The notes below the pieces were generated by a model, which saw nothing but the letters and a program-made list of their open reading frames with translations, did not search any database and was not told the origin of the DNA. This document shows, in pieces, positions 54,693-63,290 of a stretch of 64,000 nt of DNA (position 1 is the first letter of the stretch; each line of letters starts with the position of its first letter). The DNA is from Candidatus Colicola equi (GTDB lineage Bacteria > Bacteroidota > Bacteroidia > Bacteroidales > Paludibacteraceae). The stretch is from contig JAGHRV010000019.1 in assembly GCA_018066175.1 (NCBI GenBank), positions 25,226-89,225 on the forward strand. Direction: 5' to 3'. The position numbers were made by a program, and so were the translations under genes.

Positions 54693-57600
54693 TTTTTATG
54701 ATATACATTCCCTGTGTAAGGTTCTTGATTTCATTCAAATTATCCAGGGTCATCATATAATGCCCCGTTGCCGAATAAATGGTATATGGTCCCTTGCCGA
54801 TAGTGATACGTTGTAGGGCAGTAGTGCCGGTATAAGTTATATTACACGTACTTACCAATTCATCTTTCCCTTCTATTTTGACTTCCACTCGATAGACGTG
54901 GTCTATGTCGTCATCGGTGGTAGATACGAAAGAATAGGTAGCACCTTCTATCTTCTCACCATCACGATACCACTGATATTCCACAAATTTATAGTCAGCA
55001 TATTGCTCATTCATCAAAGCTATAAAACCCGGTTTTTGCGTAAAGACGGAAGCCGAATAACGCAGTTCAATTATGATGGGAGCGTCGGGGATAGGGCAAG
55101 AGGGTGTTGAGAAAGTGATAGTTGCCGGCATAATAGCAGGCTCCAGACTGTCTGGCAATACAACTTCGATAGGGTCGCCATTAGAGAAGATATACACGGA
55201 ATCCAATCCCAATTGCATAGCATCTTGGAAACGCAGTTCAATATAGGAAAGGAAGCCTTTTTGCACTTCGTACGGAATGGTTACAGTGCGATAATCCGAA
55301 CAAACAGGTACTTGTGTAGGATAAGTAACCGTCAGCCGTGGCACGACATGCAGGTGCAACTCAACGAGACTATCGCAGCCAAAGACGCCTTTGCCGGAAC
55401 CTTCATACACTCCCTCTTCTGTTATCTGTTTGCCAAATAAGTCGTATGCGTTCCCCTCACAAATAGTATCCTTTACCAAGAAAGGTCCACTTTCGTGCCA
55501 CGTAAGATTGAGATAGACCATACTATCGCATCCCGTAACCAAAGATGTTAATGTAAACAAAGAATCCACATCATTATAGTATGTCTTGCCATTGAAAGAA
55601 TAACCATACGGATAGTCTTTCCGGCATAGGTTTTCTATGATTTGTGTGGTATCGTTCGATATATCCGGGAACGTAAGTTTGATTTCCTTTGTTATTTGGC
55701 ACGCATCGTGGCTAATGCCGGCGGTTACCTTAACGATGTATTCTCCACCATTAGCAGGATACTCATGGTTCACTTTGTCTGATAAATTATTTATCACTTT
55801 TGAGCCATCTCCGAAATCCCACAACAAACTGGTTACTTTTTCTTCAGAAGGACCAATCACGCCTGTCACCATGTTTTGGACATAGACGCAGGAAGAGTTA
55901 AAGAATGTCGCCTTATTGGAGCATGCGGTAGAAGCCGTTTCATAAGTAACACGCGGCGTTGGAATACGTGGTTTACCGCAGGCTTTTAAGGTGTAGTAAC
56001 ATTGCCCATTCGTTTTGCTAATCACATCCACCTCATATAAATTGGTATCTAACGGCTGAATGGTAAAGTTCTGTTCCTCACTAAGGGTCTTAGATGGTTC
56101 ATCAGCCTTATACCAGCGGTAGTTAAATCCATCCGGAGCGTGGAATTCAGTTGTTGGATTGTCTTCACCACAGTTTAAGTCTGACATCTCTCCATTCTCG
56201 CAATCCAATACGAAGTAAGCATATCCATAGTGTCCGCTTTGGCTACAATCATAGGTAGTGAGTTTGATGGTTATTGTTTCACCTATATAGTCTCGCAGGT
56301 TAACGGAAACAGTAGTCCATTCTTTCCAATAGACGGGTGTAGAAGCAGCATTGGATATATGCCATCCATCTTCGGGTTTCAAGTCACCGCCCGCCACAAA
56401 ATTGGCTTCACCGCAGTTACCATCCAACTTGCGATTGTTGTGCAATATGCTCAAGGTAAACTTCGGCTGCGCAGACGCATCGTGTGCAGGGTCCTCCATC
56501 ACTACCGCATAGCGTAGTTTAAGAATGGCATTGCCATCTTCGGCTACCTTGTAGTTATAGGTTATTTGCTCCGCTTGAGCACCAATCTCCCAGTTGCCTA
56601 AACGCACCGATGCCAACGCATCATCCGGTTTCGTTTTCAGTCCTATAGAACCATCTAAAGTACGCGGGTCTATTTCATTGATAACATAGTGCAACGTGTG
56701 ACGACTTTCCTTCTCCGCATAACCAAAGTCAACAACTCCTTTGGATGCAGCAGGATTGGAGAATGAACCATACGCACAGTTCTTGCTGTTCAAATCCATG
56801 TAGTCAATACAACGCACACCTTTATGGAAGATAAACTTCTCGTATTTAACCCATTCGGAATGGTTGTCGCCACAGTTGGAGCGCAAGAAGAAAATACCTA
56901 TACCTTCGTCCACATTGGGCACTTCATAGATTGTCTGCGTCGTATTGATCTCTTGCCATTTACCGGTTTCATAACTATACGTACGGATATCATACGAGTC
57001 GGCATTGCCTTTCCACGACAATTTGACATTGGCATCCACAATGGTATGCGTCACATTGGTGGGAGCAGCACATTGTCCTGCCATAAAGAGACATATATTA
57101 TCCACACACGGAGCAGGTTCAACTACAGCACCTTTGACGGAGAAGAACATAAAGACAAGTTTGTATTGACCTGCCACATTCAGTTTGAAGTTGCATGTAG
57201 CCACCGCCCATGTAGATGTACCGTGCATCACCGTATCTACCGACAATGGCAATACAGACGGCTTAAACCAAGCCATTGTCAATGCCGTGGCTCCGGACAG
57301 GGTCTTTGTATCCACAGGGACTAAGCAGGCATATAAACCTTCCTGCCCATATTTGCAATTGGCAAGCCAGTTAAAAGTCAAAGTATAATTACCTTCTGCC
57401 AAAGTAGGCAATTCGCGATAAGCAACATTCTCAATGGTTTTGGAAGCGGAATAACCGGACTCGGTAGCATTCTCTGATGTACCGATGAATAATCCCCATT
57501 CACCCTGTGGAGCAAAATGACCGGGTGCACCTAAATTCCAAAAGTTGGTCAAATTCTTTTTCTGTTGGTCATTAGCAGTGGGATTAAGTACCCACTGCGA

Positions 57601-57702
57601 CCGTTCTGCAGCATCCTCAAAGTCACACTCATAAATCACCTGAGCAGACAATGGAAGCACCGCCCAACAAAGCAACACAATATATACAAGTTTCTTTATC
57701 AT
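54661..57702 (-). CDS. Secreted PKD-domain protein with T9SS-type tail (cargo B)
   Basis: 1013 residues with a signal peptide (about 1-20, ending LSAQ). Domain order: N-terminal jelly roll (YECDFEDAAERSQWVLNPTA), an Fn3 domain (about 205-290), a second beta domain beginning RCIDYMDLNSKNCAYGSF with the block VRLGNWEIGAQAEQI, a PKD domain (WDFGDGSKVINNLSD, about 640-690), GCDS repeats (TGCDSMVYLNLTW, FGCDSLVELHLHV), and a C-terminal segment YTIYSATGHYMMTL...GMYIIKNEINAIKIVR typical of T9SS type A signals. It is clearly paralogous to the gene at 59600. The operon also encodes an OmpA-type protein and a small barrel. Confidence 0.85.
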   Translation of the reverse strand: MIKKLVYIVLLCWAVLPLSAQVIYECDFEDAAERSQWVLNPTANDQQKKNLTNFWNLGAPGHFAPQGEWGLFIGTSENATESGYSASKTIENVAYRELPTLAEGNYTLTFNWLANCKYGQEGLYACLVPVDTKTLSGATALTMAWFKPSVLPLSVDTVMHGTSTWAVATCNFKLNVAGQYKLVFMFFSVKGAVVEPAPCVDNICLFMAGQCAAPTNVTHTIVDANVKLSWKGNADSYDIRTYSYETGKWQEINTTQTIYEVPNVDEGIGIFFLRSNCGDNHSEWVKYEKFIFHKGVRCIDYMDLNSKNCAYGSFSNPAASKGVVDFGYAEKESRHTLHYVINEIDPRTLDGSIGLKTKPDDALASVRLGNWEIGAQAEQITYNYKVAEDGNAILKLRYAVVMEDPAHDASAQPKFTLSILHNNRKLDGNCGEANFVAGGDLKPEDGWHISNAASTPVYWKEWTTVSVNLRDYIGETITIKLTTYDCSQSGHYGYAYFVLDCENGEMSDLNCGEDNPTTEFHAPDGFNYRWYKADEPSKTLSEEQNFTIQPLDTNLYEVDVISKTNGQCYYTLKACGKPRIPTPRVTYETASTACSNKATFFNSSCVYVQNMVTGVIGPSEEKVTSLLWDFGDGSKVINNLSDKVNHEYPANGGEYIVKVTAGISHDACQITKEIKLTFPDISNDTTQIIENLCRKDYPYGYSFNGKTYYNDVDSLFTLTSLVTGCDSMVYLNLTWHESGPFLVKDTICEGNAYDLFGKQITEEGVYEGSGKGVFGCDSLVELHLHVVPRLTVTYPTQVPVCSDYRTVTIPYEVQKGFLSYIELRFQDAMQLGLDSVYIFSNGDPIEVVLPDSLEPAIMPATITFSTPSCPIPDAPIIIELRYSASVFTQKPGFIALMNEQYADYKFVEYQWYRDGEKIEGATYSFVSTTDDDIDHVYRVEVKIEGKDELVSTCNITYTGTTALQRITIGKGPYTIYSATGHYMMTLDNLNEIKNLTQGMYIIKNEINAIKIVR

Positions 57703-59603
57703 TACAAAATAACAAATTCTACACGACGGTTCTGCTGACGACCTTCCTCGGTGTCATTGGTGGCAATCGGTTCGCTCTCGCCCTTACCTTCGGCCTCTAT
57801 ACGGTTGGCATCTATGCCACGGTCAATCATGACCTGACGCACACTATAAGCACGACCTTCAGATAACTTAAGGTTGGCCTCATCCGAACCCACATTATCG
57901 GTGTGACCGGTGATGCGAATACGTATCTCAGGATTTTCGTTTAACAAGTCATACAAGTCCTGCAAGCCCATCTCTGACTCCGGCAGAATGGTTGTCTCGT
58001 TCGTTGCAAAGAACAAGTTTTGAAGAACGATAACACGTTTCTTAATAATAGGTTCAATTCGGAAAGTATCCACTCCGTATATATCGCTAACCGATGTTGT
58101 GAAGGCAAAGTGGTCGGCAGCATCCACACGTACTTGATAAGTAGCACCCAAAGGCAGAGTGACGGAATATAGTCCGGTAGCTCCGGCCGATTGACCGGTT
58201 TTAACCACTTTCTTGGTCGCCACATCGGTGAAAGTAAGTGTAGAGGCTAAGCCTTGATTAGACTTGGCATCCAGTATGACGCACTTATAAACCGGAATCG
58301 GTTGCATCGCAATAAGAGCCGTATCGTTGCCTTGAATATGGTGGAAACGTTGGTTCTTAACCGGCATGTACCCATTGCGTTGCGCAGATATTTGGTAGTC
58401 GCCTTGTGGATAGCGTTTAGCAAAGATGGCATTGGCGTTGGTTGTTTTCTTGGTCGCTTTTTCTCCACGTTTGGTGGCACTAATCTGTACAGCCGTATTG
58501 GGCAGCGATTGACGTGTGCGAGCATCAAAGGTAAAGACGGATAGATAGCCGTTGGGCGACATTTCTTCTTTCTCTTTGTTGAGTTGGAGCAACCATGTGA
58601 ACTTAACGCCCACAATGAGACTATTCAGTTTACTGCTTCCCCACTCGGAAGCCTGCCACGAAGCCGTTTGCAGATTATTAACATCCACCATCGGCACCAT
58701 CGGTGCATCCGACTTAGCAATGCTCATGTTGATTAACCCATAGTCAGCGAACAAGGCTATGCGCATTCTCATAGGATACTGCCTGGCTTCGTTCTTAGCC
58801 ATCCAATCATCCCCTAATAATTGGTCTAATCGCAAACCTATTTCGGCAGATAACGCCATATCAAATCCGTATGAGTTAGTACCTTTAAGGTTGATATCGG
58901 TTGATCCTGTACGATAATGGTTCGGCATACTATTCGACCAATCTTCGTATGCAACAGGGTCTCGCAAAGCAGCAGACACATTGCCTTTCTGTGTATAGCG
59001 TCCCATCACGGAATAACCAATCTTAACACCGGCTTTCCAATACCATTTATCCAACTGCATACCAGCCAAGATAGGCAAGGTCAATTGTCCTACAACCTGA
59101 TTCTCTTGCATATCGGACAAGGTATAGAGTTTAGTTTGGTCATACGCATTGATATGATCAATCTGCACAGGGTTATTTAGTATTATCTTATCCAAAGAAG
59201 AGAAGATTCTGAACTCAGGGCCGACAGACAATATGAGACGTTTATAGTTGTACTCATAACCTACGCCCAGTATGCCTCCGCCTCCGCCAACGAACTTGGA
59301 CGAACCGGTCCCGACATAGTTGAAGCCATTCGTCCAAGAGGTTCCTTTATTCACCAATCCTGAATAACCGGCACCGCCCCAAACATACACATTATGAATA
59401 TCAAATCGGCGGGCGTTGTAATGACGAATCTCTTCGTCAGTCATGGAAGTGGTAGTACTCTTAGTTGACGACGATTTCTTCTTATTCTTTTGCGAATAAG
59501 ATGTTTTATGCGACCTGTTGTTTTTCTTTTTCTGCGCAGCATTAACCGGAGCCACAACCAACAAGGCCAATAGTATGGCAGTTACTAATTTTATCTTCTT
59601 CAT
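57702..59603 (-). CDS. OmpA-family protein with N-terminal barrel and CNA-B-like regions
   Basis: 633 residues with a signal peptide (about 1-22). A Ser/Lys/Thr-rich linker precedes a barrel (about 65-350: FDIHNVYVWGGAGYSGLV, YKRLILSVGPEFRIF, last strand VGVKFTWLLQLN), then two CNA-B/carboxypeptidase-regulatory-like domains (about 355-440, 440-530), and an OmpA domain (about 535-633: LFFATNETTILPESE, TGHTDNVGSDEANLKLSEGR, QQNRRVEF). It overlaps the cargo A gene by 4 bp and abuts cargo B (1 bp). The barrel shares strand patterns with the smaller barrels nearby. It may anchor or assist the cargo proteins, which is inference. Confidence 0.85.
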   Translation of the reverse strand: MKKIKLVTAILLALLVVAPVNAAQKKKNNRSHKTSYSQKNKKKSSSTKSTTTSMTDEEIRHYNARRFDIHNVYVWGGAGYSGLVNKGTSWTNGFNYVGTGSSKFVGGGGGILGVGYEYNYKRLILSVGPEFRIFSSLDKIILNNPVQIDHINAYDQTKLYTLSDMQENQVVGQLTLPILAGMQLDKWYWKAGVKIGYSVMGRYTQKGNVSAALRDPVAYEDWSNSMPNHYRTGSTDINLKGTNSYGFDMALSAEIGLRLDQLLGDDWMAKNEARQYPMRMRIALFADYGLINMSIAKSDAPMVPMVDVNNLQTASWQASEWGSSKLNSLIVGVKFTWLLQLNKEKEEMSPNGYLSVFTFDARTRQSLPNTAVQISATKRGEKATKKTTNANAIFAKRYPQGDYQISAQRNGYMPVKNQRFHHIQGNDTALIAMQPIPVYKCVILDAKSNQGLASTLTFTDVATKKVVKTGQSAGATGLYSVTLPLGATYQVRVDAADHFAFTTSVSDIYGVDTFRIEPIIKKRVIVLQNLFFATNETTILPESEMGLQDLYDLLNENPEIRIRITGHTDNVGSDEANLKLSEGRAYSVRQVMIDRGIDANRIEAEGKGESEPIATNDTEEGRQQNRRVEFVIL

Positions 59604-62575
59604 TTCTCGTCCTCCTTCTTAATGGGTTGTCCTAACGCATTATAATACACACCATTGATAATGATATTAAGGCGTTGGTCTATAACCACTTTTCTTGCCG
59701 GAACATTTTGTTGCTCTTCTTCGTATGGAATAGGAGTCCACGGACAAGATACGAATGTTGAATCCTGTGATGTAGTCACACGAACTGCATATTCGGCCGT
59801 TAAATCTAATCCGTTGATATCGTAATAATAGGACTGTGTTGCTCCATCTATGGCCTCATCGTTCTTGAGCCATTGGAAAGACTTGAAGGTCATGCCTCCA
59901 ATCGAATCCGAGTTATACACAGATAGCACATCATTCCAACGTTGGAAAATCAGGCTGACACAAGGATAAGTCATGTGCTTAATCACCTCAAGAGAGCAGT
60001 CATAATCATTTAAGAATTGGAACTTAAACTCGCCACCATTAAAGCCGGTCAAATGGGTTGAGTCGGCAGGGTATTGCTTAAGTTTTTTGCCGTTACAATA
60101 GAGGATATACGAAGTAAATCCGGTACCATGAACGGTGAATTCACCGCTATTTTGGATATCCATTTCCACATCTTTCATTTCAATTTCCGGCACTATTTGA
60201 GGCAATACAGTAACGTAGTTCCAAGCCGTCGAATCGCATCCGTATTGGTTCTTGTAGAATCGGTGGAACTCACCGGAAGTCTTATGCATATAGGTTACCC
60301 CACCTATGGTAAGTGTATCGTCATAACAGATGATAAGCGAATCCAGTTGGGTATTATTGGTCGGATTGATATGCAAGTTCATGACCAGTACACTATCGCA
60401 GCCGGCTTGACTCTTCATTTCGATGGGATAAGAGCCTTCCTTGGCCGCATAGTACTTGCCAAACACCACATACGATCCTTCGCAGATGGTGCTATCAAAC
60501 GTTATAATTGTATCTCCTATACTCGGAACGAAAATACGCACGGTGGTATCCTTCCAACATACTCCCTCAGAAATACTTGCCGTCAAAGTAACATTAAAGT
60601 ATCCTCCTTCATTGGGGAAGATGCAAACAGGGTTCTTATCTGCACTTATCTGACCATTGCCAAAGTTCCATTCATACTCATCGCAAGGCTCATCATAGTG
60701 ATGTTCCTCTACGCCATTGAATTTAGTTAATATATGACTAAGATTGGTGAAACGAACTTTATTTTGGCAGTCCGAAGGTTCGTATTTATACTTGTACTCA
60801 GCAATCGGGAATCGAGGACGTGCAGCAGCATATAGGTCAAAGCCGCAATCGGCATTTTCCTTATAACTCAGGTGGCAGCGATAGGTAGTGGTGTCTGAAG
60901 ACTCCACAGATAATTGCCGCTCTCTCGTCACCAACGAGTCGTATTTATTATACCACGCATAGTCAAAACCATTAGGAGCAGCCACCGATAATTGTGCAGC
61001 ATCACCACAACTGGTGCCGGTCACCTTAGCCGCAGCACAGCCCAATGCAAAATAAGCATAGCCAAAGTGGGCACTCCATGCACAGTCTTTGGTTGTTAAG
61101 CGAATGCGCAACACGTCGCCGGTCTTTATTCCCACTTCCTGCAAGTTCAGTCCAATAGTAGTCCACTCTTTCCATGTTACAGGCGATGATGCTCCGGGGG
61201 CTTTACCGCATACATGCCAACCATTACCTTGACGTTTAGCATCCGCCACAAAGTCTGCCACACCGCAAGTAGGACTAATCAAAGTACCGTACTCATCCAA
61301 TATCTCCAACCCAAAACGCGGGTTACCACTCTCGCCATGATCAGGGTCCTCCATCACAATGGCGTATTTGAGCAGCAAGATAGCCGCGTTTTCCACATCT
61401 GCAGTGTAAAGAAATTCAATCATCTCACCCTGTGCGCCGTTGTTCCAGTTGCCTAATCGCACCGATGCTAACTCGCCATCCGGGATGGTGGGCAGTTGAT
61501 TGCATGTACGAGGATCATATACATCCGGCTCCCAATTGACGGTATGACGGGAGTACTTATCGTCCGGACCGAAATCAACTGCTCCTACATTTTGATCAGG
61601 TGCTTGATAAGTACCATAACCACAGATTACATTGTCCGAATCTGTCAGATTGACATAGTTGATACAGTGTTTCTCCGGGCAGAAAATAGCAAATGAATTG
61701 TAGTAAGTATAAGCACTCGTGTCTCCTGTACATACACCACGGACACGGAAATCATATAGACCTTCATCCAGACCTTCCAAAATGGTACTTTCTTGCTTCA
61801 AACCGGTTGTTACAGCCCATTTTTTTGCCCCACGACGACGATATTCCAAACAATACTCGGTACTCGTACCTTGCCAACTAACAAACACCGTATCGCAAGT
61901 GGCAGATATATCTATCTTAGAGGGTTTGGTGCAACGGTCGGAGGTGATTTGAACATTATCTATACATGCGCCCACCGGCATCGCCAACGTGGTATCCACA
62001 TTAGAGGACGACCATACAAAGAACAGACGATAAGTCATTGTTCCGTTGGAATTCATGTGAATAGAAGCATTCTTCCATAGAGTTGTACTATTGAGCGGTC
62101 CTAATGTCTTGCACCATGAAGCGACCGAATTAGGCAATACCGCACGCTGCCAATCGGCTAACATATCCACACTCACCTGCGACGCAGGAGCCACACCGGC
62201 ATAAAGTGTAGCTTCATTCCCCTTACCCATACAACGCCAATCAAAAGCGATGTCATAACCACCTTTGGCGATGGTGAAATCACGATACGCATATTGTACG
62301 TTAGGATGCGAACCGAATTGAGGATCTTCTCCGTTATTAGAGATGTACAACGATTGAGTACCGCTGCTCTTCACAGCCTTACCCACCATCCATTGATCCT
62401 CACACTTGCTTGCATTAGCACCCGGATTGATTGTCCATGATGCCATCTCTGCTGCATCAGACTCCTCAAATCCCATTTGATACGGAACAACTATCTCCTG
62501 ACCATAAGCAAAAGATACCCCTGCCATCATCCAGGCAGATGTAAATCCGAATAATATCTTTGTAATCTTCTTCAT
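59600..62575 (-). CDS. Secreted PKD-domain protein with T9SS-type tail (cargo A)
   Basis: 991 residues from 62575 (MKKITKILFGFTSAWMMAGV signal); an earlier in-frame start at 62596 adds 7 residues. Domain order matches the paralogue at 54661: N-terminal jelly roll (VVPYQMGFEESDAAEMASW), Fn3 domain, the block HCINYVNLTDSDNVICGYGT with VRLGNWNNGAQGEMI, a PKD domain (YEWNFGNGQISADKNPV), GCDS repeats (AGCDSVLVMNLHI, YGCDSTAWNYV), and a tail KVVIDQRLNIIINGVYYNAL...PIKKEDEK resembling T9SS signals. It leads the four-gene operon and is presumably exported by the T9SS encoded at the left end. Confidence 0.85.
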   Translation of the reverse strand: MKKITKILFGFTSAWMMAGVSFAYGQEIVVPYQMGFEESDAAEMASWTINPGANASKCEDQWMVGKAVKSSGTQSLYISNNGEDPQFGSHPNVQYAYRDFTIAKGGYDIAFDWRCMGKGNEATLYAGVAPASQVSVDMLADWQRAVLPNSVASWCKTLGPLNSTTLWKNASIHMNSNGTMTYRLFFVWSSSNVDTTLAMPVGACIDNVQITSDRCTKPSKIDISATCDTVFVSWQGTSTEYCLEYRRRGAKKWAVTTGLKQESTILEGLDEGLYDFRVRGVCTGDTSAYTYYNSFAIFCPEKHCINYVNLTDSDNVICGYGTYQAPDQNVGAVDFGPDDKYSRHTVNWEPDVYDPRTCNQLPTIPDGELASVRLGNWNNGAQGEMIEFLYTADVENAAILLLKYAIVMEDPDHGESGNPRFGLEILDEYGTLISPTCGVADFVADAKRQGNGWHVCGKAPGASSPVTWKEWTTIGLNLQEVGIKTGDVLRIRLTTKDCAWSAHFGYAYFALGCAAAKVTGTSCGDAAQLSVAAPNGFDYAWYNKYDSLVTRERQLSVESSDTTTYRCHLSYKENADCGFDLYAAARPRFPIAEYKYKYEPSDCQNKVRFTNLSHILTKFNGVEEHHYDEPCDEYEWNFGNGQISADKNPVCIFPNEGGYFNVTLTASISEGVCWKDTTVRIFVPSIGDTIITFDSTICEGSYVVFGKYYAAKEGSYPIEMKSQAGCDSVLVMNLHINPTNNTQLDSLIICYDDTLTIGGVTYMHKTSGEFHRFYKNQYGCDSTAWNYVTVLPQIVPEIEMKDVEMDIQNSGEFTVHGTGFTSYILYCNGKKLKQYPADSTHLTGFNGGEFKFQFLNDYDCSLEVIKHMTYPCVSLIFQRWNDVLSVYNSDSIGGMTFKSFQWLKNDEAIDGATQSYYYDINGLDLTAEYAVRVTTSQDSTFVSCPWTPIPYEEEQQNVPARKVVIDQRLNIIINGVYYNALGQPIKKEDEK

Positions 62576-62639
62576 AATCACTTCTCCCTCGCGCACGATA
62601 GCGCCCTATGCGCTCGCGCAATCGCACGCAAATTTCGGG

Positions 62640-62671
62640 CAAAAATACATATTTTTTTTGACATACGCAAA
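62640..62671 (-). promoter_or_regulatory. Promoter of the cargo/OmpA/barrel operon
   Basis: Minus strand: TTTG (62668-62671), 20-nt spacer, TATTTTTG (62640-62647), 65 bp before the start at 62575. Four overlapping or abutting genes follow. Confidence 0.75.
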
Positions 62672-62729
62672 TTTTTGACGTTTTTTTTAAGTTTTTTCTA
62701 TCCAAAGGGTATATTTTTGTGCTCTTAAC

Positions 62730-62769
62730 CACTTTTTTTGACGGTGCTTAGAGCACTCCAAAAAAAGTG
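62730..62769. other. Nested hairpin
   Basis: CACTTTTTTT (62730-62739) pairs with AAAAAAAGTG (62760-62769), enclosing GTGCT-TAG-AGCAC (62744-62756). It lies about 60 bp upstream of the cargo operon promoter and could end transcription coming from the gene at the right edge. Confidence 0.75.
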
Positions 62770-62877
62770 TGATGCCCACTACTAAGCCCCACATAAGCCC
62801 CACGAAAAACAAGGATTTGGGCAGGTTTAGGCGGGGGTTAAGCGGGGCTTACCTTAGCAGCATGTGGTCGCGTCGTC

Positions 62878-62939
62878 GGAGCAACAACCTCGCAAAGGTT
62901 GATTGCCACTCTGTTTAATCAACAGGCGAGTTGTGCTCC
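62878..62939. other. Long two-part hairpin
   Basis: Outer stem of 14 pairs: GGAGCA/TGCTCC, CAAC/GTTG and TCGC/GCGA, with single-base bulges A62884 and C62889. Inner stem GTTGATT (62898-62904)/AATCAAC (62917-62923) around a 12-nt loop. No T-run follows on either strand, so it is not a simple terminator. Confidence 0.75.
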
Positions 62940-63017
62940 TCCTCTCCGAAATACCTCTTACGAGCTCTTTCGGGGGGGTAGTAGGGGCTTATTTTTTGAT
63001 TTTTGCGAAGGTGGGAG

Positions 63018-63110
63018 TTTGAGGGACTGCGATTGATGCCCTTAGTACGTACACTTACTACCCCCTTAAGGGGTACGTAAGTAGTACTAACGGGCTCCAG
63101 TCCCATCAAA
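63018..63110. other. 93-bp imperfect inverted-repeat element
   Basis: Nested pairs: TTTGA/TCAAA, GGGACTG (63023-63029)/CAGTCCC (63098-63104), GCCC/GGGC, TTAGTAC (63042-63048)/GTACTAA (63084-63090), CTTAC/GTAAG, and a central palindrome CCCCTTAAGGGG (63062-63073). It could be a structured RNA, a REP-like element or a small mobile-element remnant. Confidence 0.75.
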
Positions 63111-63127
63111 AAATCATTAATAATAGC

Positions 63128-63256
63128 AAATCTTAATAATAGTAAACTTTTAAGGGTCTAATGAGTGTTTAGAGGGGGTTTAGACACTGTCGACCGACCC
63201 TCGACCTCCAAAAGCACCTATAACATAGATTAAAATCTTAATAATAGTAAACTTTT
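63128..63256. repeat. 24-bp direct repeat, two copies
   Basis: A 24-bp sequence (AAATCTTAATAATAGTAAAC followed by TTTT) occurs identically at 63128-63151 and 63233-63256, 105 bp apart. Copy 1 starts 17 bp after the 93-bp inverted repeat. Confidence 0.9.
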
Positions 63257-63290
63257 GAGACTATTTCACTCTGGCGCCGGTGGCGGAAGT

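Larger units (their letters stand above)
62672..63290. other. Non-coding interval rich in hairpins and short repeats
   Basis: About 620 bp without a convincing gene on either strand. It contains three strong hairpins (listed separately), TAAGCCCC at 62783-62790 and 62794-62801 with its complement GGGGCTTA at 62844-62851 and 62984-62991, a 24-bp direct repeat, and locally G/C-rich runs unlike the A/T-rich gaps elsewhere in the window. A 64-codon open frame at 62915-63109 was judged non-coding. Confidence 0.7.

Noticed and set aside
54661..62575. Possible CRISPR or other regular DNA repeat arrays in the surface genes
   Set aside because: The repeats are protein-level domain repeats with no short identical repeat and spacer pattern.
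62915..63109. 64-codon minus-strand frame in the hairpin region
   Set aside because: It runs through the inverted repeat, begins MGLEPVSTT (typical of antisense structured RNA) and has no family resemblance or start signal.
63018..63110. Possible integron attC site or tRNA-like fold
   Set aside because: No GTTRRRY/RYYYAAC core at the expected ends, no integrase nearby, and no cloverleaf could be drawn.
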